Part shown: piece by piece, positions 36,104 through 43,807 of the stretch | Position numbering within the stretch: the stretch's first letter is position 1 | Layout: each line of letters opens with the position of its first letter | From: Streptomyces rugosispiralis | GTDB taxonomy: Bacteria > Actinomycetota > Actinomycetes > Streptomycetales > Streptomycetaceae | Direction: 5' to 3' | Assembly (NCBI RefSeq): GCF_024505145.1 | Contig: NZ_JANIAA010000018.1 | Span: forward strand, 112,257 to 176,256 | Length of the DNA stretch: 64,000 nucleotides | Translations under genes and position numbers: made by a program | The notes under the pieces: model-generated | What the model was told of the DNA's origin: nothing | What the model saw: the letters and a program-made list of their open reading frames with translations, nothing else | Database searches by the model: none

Positions 36104-38942
36104 GGCCCGCGGTCCGGGCCCGGTCGGCGTCCTCCAGCGCACGGTCGAGTTCCCTGCGCAGAACCGCCTGGAAGGCCGCGACATGCCGCGGGCCCATCAG
36201 TGTGTAGTGCTCACCGGGTACGTCCAGATACCGGTTGGGCTCGGTGGTGTAGTCGTCCCACCGGCGCAGCTCGTTCGCCAGCCAGTCCTCCTTGGTGCCG
36301 CGCAGCGGGATCGCGTAGAAGACCGTCATGGAACGGGTGGTGCCGCTGGGATGGTAGTCGTGGCCCAGGGTGGTCAGGCCATGGGCCAGCTCCGCCCAGG
36401 CGGTGAACTTGTCCAGGTCCAGGTCGAGTTCGTCCAGCCGGGCCGACGGGGCGATCCGCAGCAGATGCGCGAGCTGCTCCTGCTGGGACAGCGGGCGCAG
36501 TTCGGCCGGGAGGTCGAGCGACTGCTTCTTGTTGATCAGGTCGAGGAAGAAGGCGAGGTTGGTCGCGGTCTCGATGAAGTCGAGCTCGTCCATCCGGTAC
36601 TTGATGTGCGGCGGAAGGTTGAAGCTGCCGACGAAGTCGACCCGCTCGCCCTGGGCCTCGAGCGCCTTGGCGATCTCGAAGGCCACGGCGCCGCCGTAGG
36701 AGTACCCGGCGACGGCGTAGGGGCCGTGCGGCTGGCGGGCGCGGATGGCCTCCACATAGCACTCCACCATCTCCTCGAAGCTGGTGAAGGGCTTCTCGCC
36801 CTCGTTGAAGCCGCGGGCGCGCAGCGCGTGGAACGGCCGGTCGCCGACGAAGTACTTGGCGAGGTTGACGAAGACCAGGACCTCACCGACCCCGGGGTGG
36901 ACACAGAACAGCGGGGTCTTCTCGCCGCCGGTCTGGAGCGGTACGACCGGGTCGTACACCGCGGAGCCGGGCGCCCCGCCGCCGTCGAGGCGGGCGGCGA
37001 GCTGCCGTACCGACGGTGCCGTGAGCACCGTGATGACCTCCAGATCCCCGACCCCCAGGCGCCGGTGGACCTGGCGCCGCAGCCGCAGGATGTCCAGCGA
37101 GGTGCCGCCCAGGTCGAAGAAGCTGGCGGTGGCGCTGATCCGCTCCGCGGTGGTGTCGAACATCTCGGCGTAGATCTCGGCGAGGATCCGCTCGGTCTCG
37201 CCCTCGGGCGGGGTGTGGCCGCCGAGCCGGCGGGTGGTCAGCTCCGCGACCCGCTCGATGACGTCGTCGTATCCGCCGGACTCCAGGCGCCGGCGCATCC
37301 GGCGGCGCAGCGTCTTGCCGAGGCTGGTCTTGGGGAACGCGTCCTTGGGCAGCGGCAGGATGAGGGAGGGCCGGAAGCCCCAGTGGATCACGACGGTGGA
37401 GCGCACCGCGGTGATCATGCGGTGCAGCCCGGCCTCGTCGTCGTCCGCCGGCTCGGGGCTGACGGCGATGACGAGCTGCTCGGTGTCGCTGCCGGGGCGG
37501 CGGGTCGGGAACGCCGCGACATAGCCGCCCGCGACATCGTCGAGCTGCTCCAGAGCTGCCTCTATCTCATGGCTGAAGTAGTTGACGCCATTGACGATGA
37601 CGCTGTCCTTGCTGCGCCCGACGAGGGTCAGCCGGCCCTCGTCGATCCGGCCCAGGTCGCCGCTGCGGAACCAGCCGTCGGGAGTGAAGGCTTCCTCGGT
37701 GGCCTCGTCGTTGTTGTAGTAGCCGGGGGTGATCATCGGGCCGCTGAGCTGCAGCTCACCGATCTCCCCCGCGGGCAGCGCCCGGTGGTCGTCGTCGGCG
37801 ACCCGGATCCGCAGCCCCTCGACGGGGGTGCCGAGGTTGGCGAACTCCTGGCCGACGTCGGTGACCGGGAACGCGCGGTTGTAGATGCTGCCCGCGCAGG
37901 TCTCGGTCATGCCGAAGGCGGGCCAGAGCGCGGCCTCCCGCAGTCCGTACGGGGCGTAATGCGCCAGGAATGCCTCGCCGGTCGCGACGACATTCGCCTC
38001 ACCGCCGCTGACGATATGGCGCAGCGCGCTGAGATCGAGCCCTTCGCCACCCGCCGATATCTCCTCCTCTATCTCATGGACGGAGGAATTGAGTGGACCG
38101 AGGAGGAAATTCGGCGTAAAGGTCATCGTGACCTTGTGGCGGGATATGATCCGGAGGAACCGCAGCGGCTCCTCGAGAATGACCGCGGCTTCCGCATGCA
38201 ATTGCTCGGCGCCCACGTAAAGCGGCAGCATATGCGCTTCGAGGAGCGCGGCAACATGGTCGTAGGAAATCCAGTTGAAGGTGGTGTCGGCGGCCGTGAG
38301 CCGCTGCTTTCCCGCCTTTCCGGCCATCGACGCCAGGATATTTCCATGGGTCAGCATGACCGCTTTGGAATTCCCGGTGGAGCCGGAGGTCAGCACCAGC
38401 AGGGCGAGGTCGTCCGGGGCCGCGGCGTGCACGGCGGGCGGCTGTCCGGGCTCGGCGCCGGAGGCGTCGTCGGCCGCCCGCAGCTCCTCCACGACGGCCA
38501 CCGCGAGCCCGGGTACCTCGGGCAGCTCGGCCCGCGTCGCCTCGGTGGTCACCAGCAGCGGGCCGTCCAACAGCTGGTTGACGTGGGTGAGTTGGGCCGC
38601 CCAGCGGGCCGGGTCGCCGGAGATCGGCACCATCGGGCAGGGCACGAAACCACCCAGCAGACAGGCCCAGAAGACCGTCAGGAACTCCGGCTGGCGGTCC
38701 AGCAGCAGGGCCACCTTGTCCTGTGGCCGCAACCCCCGGTCGCGGAGTGCGGAGAGAAGCCCGAGCGCCGATTCCAAAAGCTCCGGATAGGGCTGCCGCA
38801 CGGATTCACTCGCGGTGGGCCCGACCAGATAGCGCACTCCCGAATGGGCATGCTCGCGCGCCGCCCGCAACAACAGCCGGGCGACCGAGTTCGGTTCCGC
38901 TTCTTCCTCTGGTACCGAGGCATTCAAGGATTGTGACGTCAT
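36096..38942 (-). CDS. echA: A-T-TE tridomain synthetase, probable arylpyruvate-dimerising quinone synthetase (EchA-like)
   Basis: 948 residues from ATG 38942. Adenylation domain 20-555: LTSGSTGNSK (184-193), FGMTE (343-347), SGDL (427-430), Lys543 in the A10 region. Thiolation domain 585-655 with Ser615 in LGGTSL. Thioesterase 675-935 with Ser748 in GYSYGG and His912 in GEHYTLM. No condensation, reductase or epimerase domain. Residues 222-229 read FNWISYDH where amino-acid-activating domains have FDxS, so the Asp that binds an alpha-amine is absent, as expected for keto-acid substrates. This is the order of atromentin, terrequinone, ralfuranone and echoside synthetases, which join two arylpyruvates to a quinone or furanone. 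The TE carries SFNLPP, with Asn where the triad Asp is usual. Confidence 0.85.
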   Translation of the reverse strand: MTSQSLNASVPEEEAEPNSVARLLLRAAREHAHSGVRYLVGPTASESVRQPYPELLESALGLLSALRDRGLRPQDKVALLLDRQPEFLTVFWACLLGGFVPCPMVPISGDPARWAAQLTHVNQLLDGPLLVTTEATRAELPEVPGLAVAVVEELRAADDASGAEPGQPPAVHAAAPDDLALLVLTSGSTGNSKAVMLTHGNILASMAGKAGKQRLTAADTTFNWISYDHVAALLEAHMLPLYVGAEQLHAEAAVILEEPLRFLRIISRHKVTMTFTPNFLLGPLNSSVHEIEEEISAGGEGLDLSALRHIVSGGEANVVATGEAFLAHYAPYGLREAALWPAFGMTETCAGSIYNRAFPVTDVGQEFANLGTPVEGLRIRVADDDHRALPAGEIGELQLSGPMITPGYYNNDEATEEAFTPDGWFRSGDLGRIDEGRLTLVGRSKDSVIVNGVNYFSHEIEAALEQLDDVAGGYVAAFPTRRPGSDTEQLVIAVSPEPADDDEAGLHRMITAVRSTVVIHWGFRPSLILPLPKDAFPKTSLGKTLRRRMRRRLESGGYDDVIERVAELTTRRLGGHTPPEGETERILAEIYAEMFDTTAERISATASFFDLGGTSLDILRLRRQVHRRLGVGDLEVITVLTAPSVRQLAARLDGGGAPGSAVYDPVVPLQTGGEKTPLFCVHPGVGEVLVFVNLAKYFVGDRPFHALRARGFNEGEKPFTSFEEMVECYVEAIRARQPHGPYAVAGYSYGGAVAFEIAKALEAQGERVDFVGSFNLPPHIKYRMDELDFIETATNLAFFLDLINKKQSLDLPAELRPLSQQEQLAHLLRIAPSARLDELDLDLDKFTAWAELAHGLTTLGHDYHPSGTTRSMTVFYAIPLRGTKEDWLANELRRWDDYTTEPNRYLDVPGEHYTLMGPRHVAAFQAVLRRELDRALEDADRARTAGQS

Positions 38943-39194
38943 TCCCCCCACGGCCCCTCTTCCTTCCCGATTCTGAGGCCACGAAGGTAACAGTCCCGAA
39001 CATATGTCTCCATGACGCTCTACCAGGACTCCAGCGAAACTCTAGCGGAAATTATCAGGCCGGAGGAGTTTCTTCAAAAAGTGCGATTCAGCCCACAGAG
39101 AAACGATGGCTGCGCCATGCACCTTCCACCACCTCGTGCGATTGTGCACGGATGCGAGGCCGGGCCGGGGCGGACTGGGGAACGGGTCGGGGCC

Positions 39195-39260
39195 GGCTCG
39201 GGGCCGGGCCAGGGGCGGATCGGGGCCGGGCCAGGGCCGGATCAGGGTCGGGCCAGGGCC
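39195..39260. repeat. 22-bp tandem repeat, three copies
   Basis: Units begin at 39195, 39217 and 39239 and share GGATCGGGGCCGGGCCAGG with small changes; more diverged GGGCCGG blocks extend to about 39165. Confidence 0.8.
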
Positions 39261-39285
39261 GGACCGGGCTTGACTCCGCACGACC

Positions 39286-39318
39286 GCGATATATCGTGTT
39301 GAGCGAGAGACACGATAT
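39286..39318. promoter_or_regulatory. PadR-type operator: ATATCGTG-N12-CACGATAT with nested CGATATATCG
   Basis: Perfect 8-bp arms at 39291-39298 and 39311-39318, with a fully palindromic CGATATATCG overlapping the left arm (39287-39296). It lies 49 bp before the DUF4097 gene, whose operon encodes a PadR protein. AT-rich palindromes of this kind are bound by PadR dimers; autoregulation is inferred. Confidence 0.78.
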
Positions 39319-39366
39319 GTTGCGTCCAGTGGACGCGTCGCACGTCCAACCAGGGGAGGCCAGGGG

Positions 39367-40224
39367 ATGTCAGCCCGATCACAGTGGTCGATCAACGCAC
39401 CACAGAAGCTCACCCTCGACGACCCGGTGTCCGCGCTGGACGTCCAGATCGCGGGCGGCACGGTCAATGTGGTCGGCGCCGCACCCGGCCCCGCCCGCCT
39501 CGAGGTCTCGGAGATCGACGGCCCGCCGCTGAAGGTCACCCACATCGACGGCACCCTGAGCGTCGGCTATGACGACCTCCCCCGGAAGGGCTTCCGCAAG
39601 TGGCTCGGGCATTACACCCGCACCGCCCATGTCACCCTCACCGTGCCCGTCGGCACCAGCGCCACCGTCGGCGTCGTCGGGGGCTCCGCCGTGGTCTCCG
39701 GGCTGTCCGGCCGTGCCGAACTGCACGGTGTCTCCGGCGACTTCACCCTGCTCGGGCTGACCGGCCCGGTCCAGGCCGACACCGTATCCGGCCGGGTCGA
39801 GGCCCAGGCCGTCACGGGCGATCTGCGGTTCCACTCCGTCTCCGGCGACCTCACCGTGATCGAGGGCTCCGGGCCCTCGGTACGGGCCGAGTCGGTCAGT
39901 GGCGACATGGTGCTCGACCTGGCGCCCGCCCCCAAGTGCTCCGACATCTGCCTCACCACCGTCTCCGGCGAGATCGCCATCCGGCTGCCGCACCCCACCG
40001 ACGCCGAGGTGGAGGCCAACACGGCCAGCGGCTCGGTCTCCAACGGCTTCGACGATCTGCGGGTCACCGGCCAGTGGGGCGCCAAGAGGATCACCGGCCG
40101 GCTCGGCACGGGCAATGGCAGTCTCAAGGCCACCACCGTCTCGGGCGCCATCGCGCTGCTGCGCCGTCCGCCGTCCGAGGACGACACGGACACCACCGAC
40201 GGCACCCAGGGAAAGGTCCTCTGA
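39367..40224 (+). CDS. DUF4097-family beta-repeat protein
   Basis: 285 residues from ATG 39367, 11 bases after AGGGGA-like sequence. The body is a series of about eight short beta repeats recognised by SG(D/R)xxx spacing (VSGLSGRAELHGVSGDF, VSGRVEAQAVTGDL, VSGDLTVIEGSG, ASGSVSNGFDDL), which would fold as a right-handed beta-helix. No signal peptide or membrane segment is present. Such proteins are often co-encoded with PadR regulators or PspC/RsgI-like envelope-stress genes; function unknown. Its stop overlaps the PadR start (TGATG). Confidence 0.88.
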   Translation: MSARSQWSINAPQKLTLDDPVSALDVQIAGGTVNVVGAAPGPARLEVSEIDGPPLKVTHIDGTLSVGYDDLPRKGFRKWLGHYTRTAHVTLTVPVGTSATVGVVGGSAVVSGLSGRAELHGVSGDFTLLGLTGPVQADTVSGRVEAQAVTGDLRFHSVSGDLTVIEGSGPSVRAESVSGDMVLDLAPAPKCSDICLTTVSGEIAIRLPHPTDAEVEANTASGSVSNGFDDLRVTGQWGAKRITGRLGTGNGSLKATTVSGAIALLRRPPSEDDTDTTDGTQGKVL

Positions 40225-41354
40225 TGCCCCCCGTATTCGCCCACGGCCGACTGCGCCTGTATCTGCTCAAGCTGCTCGACGAGGCGCCGCGCCACGGCTA
40301 TGAGGTCATCCGTCTGCTGGAGGAGCGGTTCCAGGGGCTGTACGCGCCCTCGGCCGGCACCGTCTATCCGCGGCTGGCCAAGCTGGAGGCCGAGGGGCTG
40401 GTCACCCACACCACCGAGGGCGGCCGCAAGGTCTACTCCATCACCGACGCCGGGCGCGCCGAACTGGCCGACCGCAGCGGTGAGCTGGCCGATCTGGAGC
40501 TGGAGATCCGCGAGTCGGTCGCCGAACTCGCCGCCGAGATCCGGGAGGACGTCCGCGGCTCGGCGAGCGATCTGCGGCGGGAGATGCGGGAGGCGGCACA
40601 GCAGGCCCGCGCCTCGGGCGGCGCCCAGGACAAGCAGGCCCCGTGGGAGGGGGCGTGGGGCGACAAGGAGACCTGGCGGCAGGCGAAGGAGGAGATGCGG
40701 CGCGCGAAGGAGGAGTGGAAGGAGCAGGCACGCCGGGCCAAGGAGGAGAGCCGCCGGGCCCGGCAGGACGCCCAGCGCGCCCGTAAGCAGGCCAGGGACG
40801 CGCAGGACTTCGCGCGCGAGGAGGTCCAGCGGATCGCCCGGCGGGTCCAGGAGCAGACGCAGGAGCACATCCGGGCGGGCGACTGGCAGCGGGCGGTGCG
40901 CGAGGGGCTGGCCGAGGTGTCGCGCGGTATGGGCCGGATCTCCCGGCCGGGCACCTCGCGCTCGGACTGGGGCTGGGGCTGGGACGACGAGGCGTCCGGG
41001 CCGGATGTCACGGTCGAGCGGGTGGACATGACGAAGCCGGAGGGGGGCGGCGGGGAGGAGAAGCCGACCGCCAAGGACGGCGGTGCGGAGGAGAAGCCGA
41101 CCGGTGGGGACGGTGGCGGCCGGACCGCGAGCGGCACGGCCGGGGTGCGGGAGCCCGAGTGGGCCAGGGACTTCACCCCCTCCGGCGCCCCCGCCCGCGA
41201 TCTGGAGCGGCTGCTCGACCGGTTCCGGGACGACGTCCGCGACGCGGCCCGCGACCACGGGGTGACGGACGCCCAGCTGTCCGAGGCCCGCCATCACCTG
41301 GGGGCGGCCGCGGCGCGGATCACGGCGCTGCTGCGGGGGGACCACCGGGCCTAG
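40224..41354 (+). CDS. PadR-family regulator with long coiled-coil extension
   Basis: 376 residues from ATG 40224, sharing one base with the preceding stop. Residues 1-85 are the PadR winged helix (LRLYLLKLLDEAPRHGYEVIRLLEERFQGLYAPSAGTVYPRLAKLEAEG). About 90-240 is highly charged coiled coil with AKEE and RRARQDAQRARKQ heptads; 240-320 is Gly/Glu/Lys-rich; the last 50 residues form a helical pair. Ordinary PadR proteins are about 110-200 residues, so the extension is a notable addition, probably for oligomerisation or contact with the DUF4097 partner. Confidence 0.9.
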   Translation: MPPVFAHGRLRLYLLKLLDEAPRHGYEVIRLLEERFQGLYAPSAGTVYPRLAKLEAEGLVTHTTEGGRKVYSITDAGRAELADRSGELADLELEIRESVAELAAEIREDVRGSASDLRREMREAAQQARASGGAQDKQAPWEGAWGDKETWRQAKEEMRRAKEEWKEQARRAKEESRRARQDAQRARKQARDAQDFAREEVQRIARRVQEQTQEHIRAGDWQRAVREGLAEVSRGMGRISRPGTSRSDWGWGWDDEASGPDVTVERVDMTKPEGGGGEEKPTAKDGGAEEKPTGGDGGGRTASGTAGVREPEWARDFTPSGAPARDLERLLDRFRDDVRDAARDHGVTDAQLSEARHHLGAAAARITALLRGDHRA

Positions 41355-41387
41355 GGCTGTGCGGGGGGTGGGGTGACGCCTGCAGCG

Positions 41388-41560
41388 GGCTGCTCCCCTC
41401 CCCGCCCCGCCCCTTCCCGACACCTATCGATATGCGGCTCCGCCGCGTGTGAGGCTCCGCCGCGTGTGAGGCTCCGCCGCGTGTGGGGCTCCGCCGCTGG
41501 GCCCCAGGGTCCAGGGGCGAAGCCCCTGGTAACGGGAAGGAGCGGGGAGGGGAAAGCATC
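41388..41560. repeat. Dispersed GC-rich intergenic repeat, copy 4, with nested 17-bp tandem repeat
   Basis: The 368-bp gap after the PadR gene contains GCGGGCTGCTCCCCTCCCC at its left, ATCGATATGCGGCTCCGCCG, then three copies of GGCTCCGCCGCGTGTGA (41436, 41453, 41470), CCCCAGGGTCCAGGGGCG and a final GAAGGAGCGGGGAGGGGA. About 160 bp remain before the next start; no promoter is evident there. Confidence 0.85.
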
Positions 41561-41722
41561 CGTATGCGACTCCGCGCCGCTGCCGCTTGACTTGAATCGC
41601 GGTTGAAGTCTCAGGATCGGGGTCGGAGGGGCGCACCACGGGGGAGCGCGCCCCTCCGGCCCCGATCCCCTCTCCCCCGGCTCGCTCGGCTTTCCGACGT
41701 CCCCAACCGCGAGGAGACCGCC

Positions 41723-42457
41723 ATGGCCACCCCGACCAGCTCCGGACCGCTGCCCGACCTCACCCGGCCCGATGTGGGCGCCGCGCTGTTCAGTACCTGG
41801 AGCGTCGGCACACCGGAACGGCAGCGGGCCACGGTCGACGCGATCGCCGCCGAGTGGGACAGCCGCCCCTGGCCGGCGCCCGAGCTGCTCTCCTACAACC
41901 TCTACGCGGGTACGGACGGCGATACGCTGCTGCACCACTCCCAGTGGGCCGACGAGGCCGCGTACCACGCCTTCTTCCGGACCCAGCGCCAGCAGCGCAA
42001 CGACGCCATCGACGGCGCGGTCCCCGGCATCAAGCGGCTCGGCCTCGCGTACTACCGCCATTACCGCGGCTTCCGCGCCGCGCAAGGCGAAACGGCGGAC
42101 CCCGGGCTGTTCGTCGTGGTCGAGATCGACTTCAACGATCCCGATCCCCAGGTCCGCCGGTCCTGGGTGGACCTGGTCATCGAGGCCCTGGAGAACGAGC
42201 CCGACCCGGGCCTGCTCTCCGCCGACTTCCACCTGATCGCCGACGGCGAGCGCCATCTGTCCACCGACCGCGCCCGGGTGCTCAACTACGCCCGCTGGAC
42301 CGACGAGGCGGCGTACGAGGCGGCGCTGGCGGCCGGCGGGCCGCGCGACGGCGGCTCGTCCGCCTGGGACCGGGTGCGCGACTTCCCCGCCCGGGTGGGT
42401 GCCTCGTCCCGCTCCTATCGCTTCCGGCGGAGCTTCGTACGGCCGTCGGCGTCGTAA
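41723..42457 (+). CDS. Antibiotic biosynthesis monooxygenase (ABM)-fold protein, two domains
   Basis: 244 residues from ATG 41723, seven bases after GAGGAG. Two dimeric alpha/beta-barrel repeats are visible from duplicated patterns: LSYNLYAGTDGDTLLHHSQWADEAAYHAFF (about 55-85) and VLNYARWTDEAAYEAAL (about 193-209). ABM proteins include cofactor-free quinone-forming oxygenases (ActVA-Orf6) but many members are uncharacterised. It is 2.4 kb from the end of the synthetase operon, too far to assign to it. Cytosolic, single gene. Confidence 0.8.
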   Translation: MATPTSSGPLPDLTRPDVGAALFSTWSVGTPERQRATVDAIAAEWDSRPWPAPELLSYNLYAGTDGDTLLHHSQWADEAAYHAFFRTQRQQRNDAIDGAVPGIKRLGLAYYRHYRGFRAAQGETADPGLFVVVEIDFNDPDPQVRRSWVDLVIEALENEPDPGLLSADFHLIADGERHLSTDRARVLNYARWTDEAAYEAALAAGGPRDGGSSAWDRVRDFPARVGASSRSYRFRRSFVRPSAS

Positions 42458-42515
42458 CGGAATTCCGGGAATTCACCCGCGAGGGCGAGTCGGCCGCCGC
42501 GTATTAGTCCGGGAA

Positions 42516-42560
42516 TCCCCGGCCCGCACAACGGCCGGGGACCCGCACAACGGCCGGGGA
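42516..42560. terminator. Duplicated hairpin terminator
   Basis: TCCCCGGCC (42516-42524) can pair with GGCCGGGGA at 42533-42541 or with a second copy at 42552-42560; the 18-bp unit CCGCACAACGGCCGGGGA is repeated directly. It separates the convergent ABM-fold and oxidoreductase genes. Confidence 0.75.
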
Positions 42561-42576
42561 TATGCCACCGCGATAT

Positions 42577-43539
42577 TCAGACCGTGAGTACGACCTTGCC
42601 GAAGAGATCGCCGCCCGCCATCTTCTCGAACCCCTCGCGGGCCCGGTCCAGCGGCAGCACCGAATCGATCACGGGCCGTACCCCGCGCGCGGCGCAGAAG
42701 CTCAGCAGGTCCTCCAGCTCGTCCTTCCCGCCCATCGTGGAGCCGACGACCTTCAGCTCCAGGAAGAAGATCCGGTTGAGCTCGGCGGCCTTCGGGTTGG
42801 GGCCGCTGGTGGCGCCCGAAATCACCAGCGTGCCGCCGGGCTTGAGGGACTTCACCGAATGCGACCAGGTCGCGGCGCCCACCGTCTCGATCACGGCGTC
42901 CACCCGGCGCGGCAGCCGCTCCCCCGGCTCGTACGCGCCCTCGGCGCCCAGTTCGACGGCGCGGGCCCGCTTGGCCTCGTCGCGGCTGGTGGCCAGCACC
43001 CGCAGCCCGGCGGCCGCGCCCAGCACGATCGCGGCGGTGGCCACACCGCCGCCGGCGCCCTGGACCAGGACGCTGTCGCCGGGGCGCACCCCCGCGTTGG
43101 TGAACAGCATGCGGTACGCGGTCAGCCAGGCCGTCGGCAGACAGGCGGCCTCCTCGAAGGAGAGCTCCTCGGGCTTGGGCAGCACATTCCAGCTCGGGAC
43201 GGTCACCTTCTCGGCGAAGGTGCCCTGGTACCGCTCGGTGAGGATGGAGCGGGGCTCCTTCGGGCCGACGCCGTGTCCGCTCTGGCCGATGACGGAGTGG
43301 AGGACGACCTCGTTGCCGTCCTCGTCGATCCCGGCCGCGTCACAGCCGAGGATCATCGGGAGCGACTCCTCGCCGAGGCCCACCCCGCGCAGCGACCACA
43401 GGTCGTGGTGGTTGAGCGAGGCGGCCCTGACGTTCACGGTGGTCCAGCCGGGCCGGGCCACCGGCTCGGGGCGCTCCCCCAGTTCGAGGCCGCTCAGCGG
43501 CTGGTCACGGTCGATACGTGCGGCATAGGCAGCGAACAT
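42577..43539 (-). CDS. Zinc-type (MDR) quinone/alcohol oxidoreductase
   Basis: 320 residues from ATG 43539, with only a weak ribosome site. GroES-like N-terminal domain with SLNHHDLWSLRG and LGCDAAG; cofactor domain with VQGAGGGVATAAIVLGAAAG and VLATSRDEAKRARAVELGAE, which suggests NADP. The structural-zinc Cys cluster of true alcohol dehydrogenases is absent (no run of four Cys), so a zinc-free quinone oxidoreductase is more likely. Divergent neighbours none; it lies downstream of malic enzyme on the same strand after a 17-bp repeat array. Confidence 0.88.
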   Translation of the reverse strand: MFAAYAARIDRDQPLSGLELGERPEPVARPGWTTVNVRAASLNHHDLWSLRGVGLGEESLPMILGCDAAGIDEDGNEVVLHSVIGQSGHGVGPKEPRSILTERYQGTFAEKVTVPSWNVLPKPEELSFEEAACLPTAWLTAYRMLFTNAGVRPGDSVLVQGAGGGVATAAIVLGAAAGLRVLATSRDEAKRARAVELGAEGAYEPGERLPRRVDAVIETVGAATWSHSVKSLKPGGTLVISGATSGPNPKAAELNRIFFLELKVVGSTMGGKDELEDLLSFCAARGVRPVIDSVLPLDRAREGFEKMAGGDLFGKVVLTV

Positions 43540-43656
43540 GATCCCGACCATAGGCCGCGGGGCGACCCCGCGGAACCGCACCGCGGTGTGACCCCGCTCG
43601 CCCGCCGGGCCGGACAGCGCACGGGCCGGGCCGCCCCTCCGGCCGAGGGACGGCCC

Positions 43657-43760
43657 GGCCCGTAAAGGCACCCGGCCCGTAAAGGCACCTGGCCCGTAAA
43701 GGCACCCGGCCCGTAGCGGCACCTGGCCCGTAAAGGCACCCGGCCCGTAACGCGGCACCC
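43657..43760. repeat. 17-bp tandem array, about six copies
   Basis: GGCCCGTAAAGGCACC(C/T) repeats at 43657, 43674, 43691, 43708 (with GTAGCGG) and 43725; a sixth, expanded copy starts at 43742. It lies between malic enzyme and the oxidoreductase gene, upstream of the latter's start. Confidence 0.92.
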
Positions 43761-43807
43761 GGATCCGTGAACCTGTGAACGTCACCCGGGCCCCGGCGGG
43801 CGTGGCG

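Larger units (their letters stand above)
38943..39366. other. Divergent gap between the synthetase operon and the DUF4097/PadR operon
   Basis: 424 bp without a gene. The left part (38960-39110) is AT-richer, with CATATG and several T/A-rich runs, and should contain the synthetase promoter; no clear -35/-10 pair or SARP heptamer repeat is convincing. Next come 22-bp tandem repeats at 39195-39260, then the PadR-type palindrome at 39286-39318. Confidence 0.5.

Noticed and set aside
36183..38936. 917-codon frame antisense to the A-T-TE synthetase
   Set aside because: No domain recognised; the opposite strand has full adenylation, thiolation and thioesterase motifs.
41723..42457. ABM-fold protein as a tailoring enzyme of the terphenyl pathway
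   Set aside because: It is separated by the DUF4097/PadR operon and a repeat element, on the opposite strand; proximity alone is too weak.
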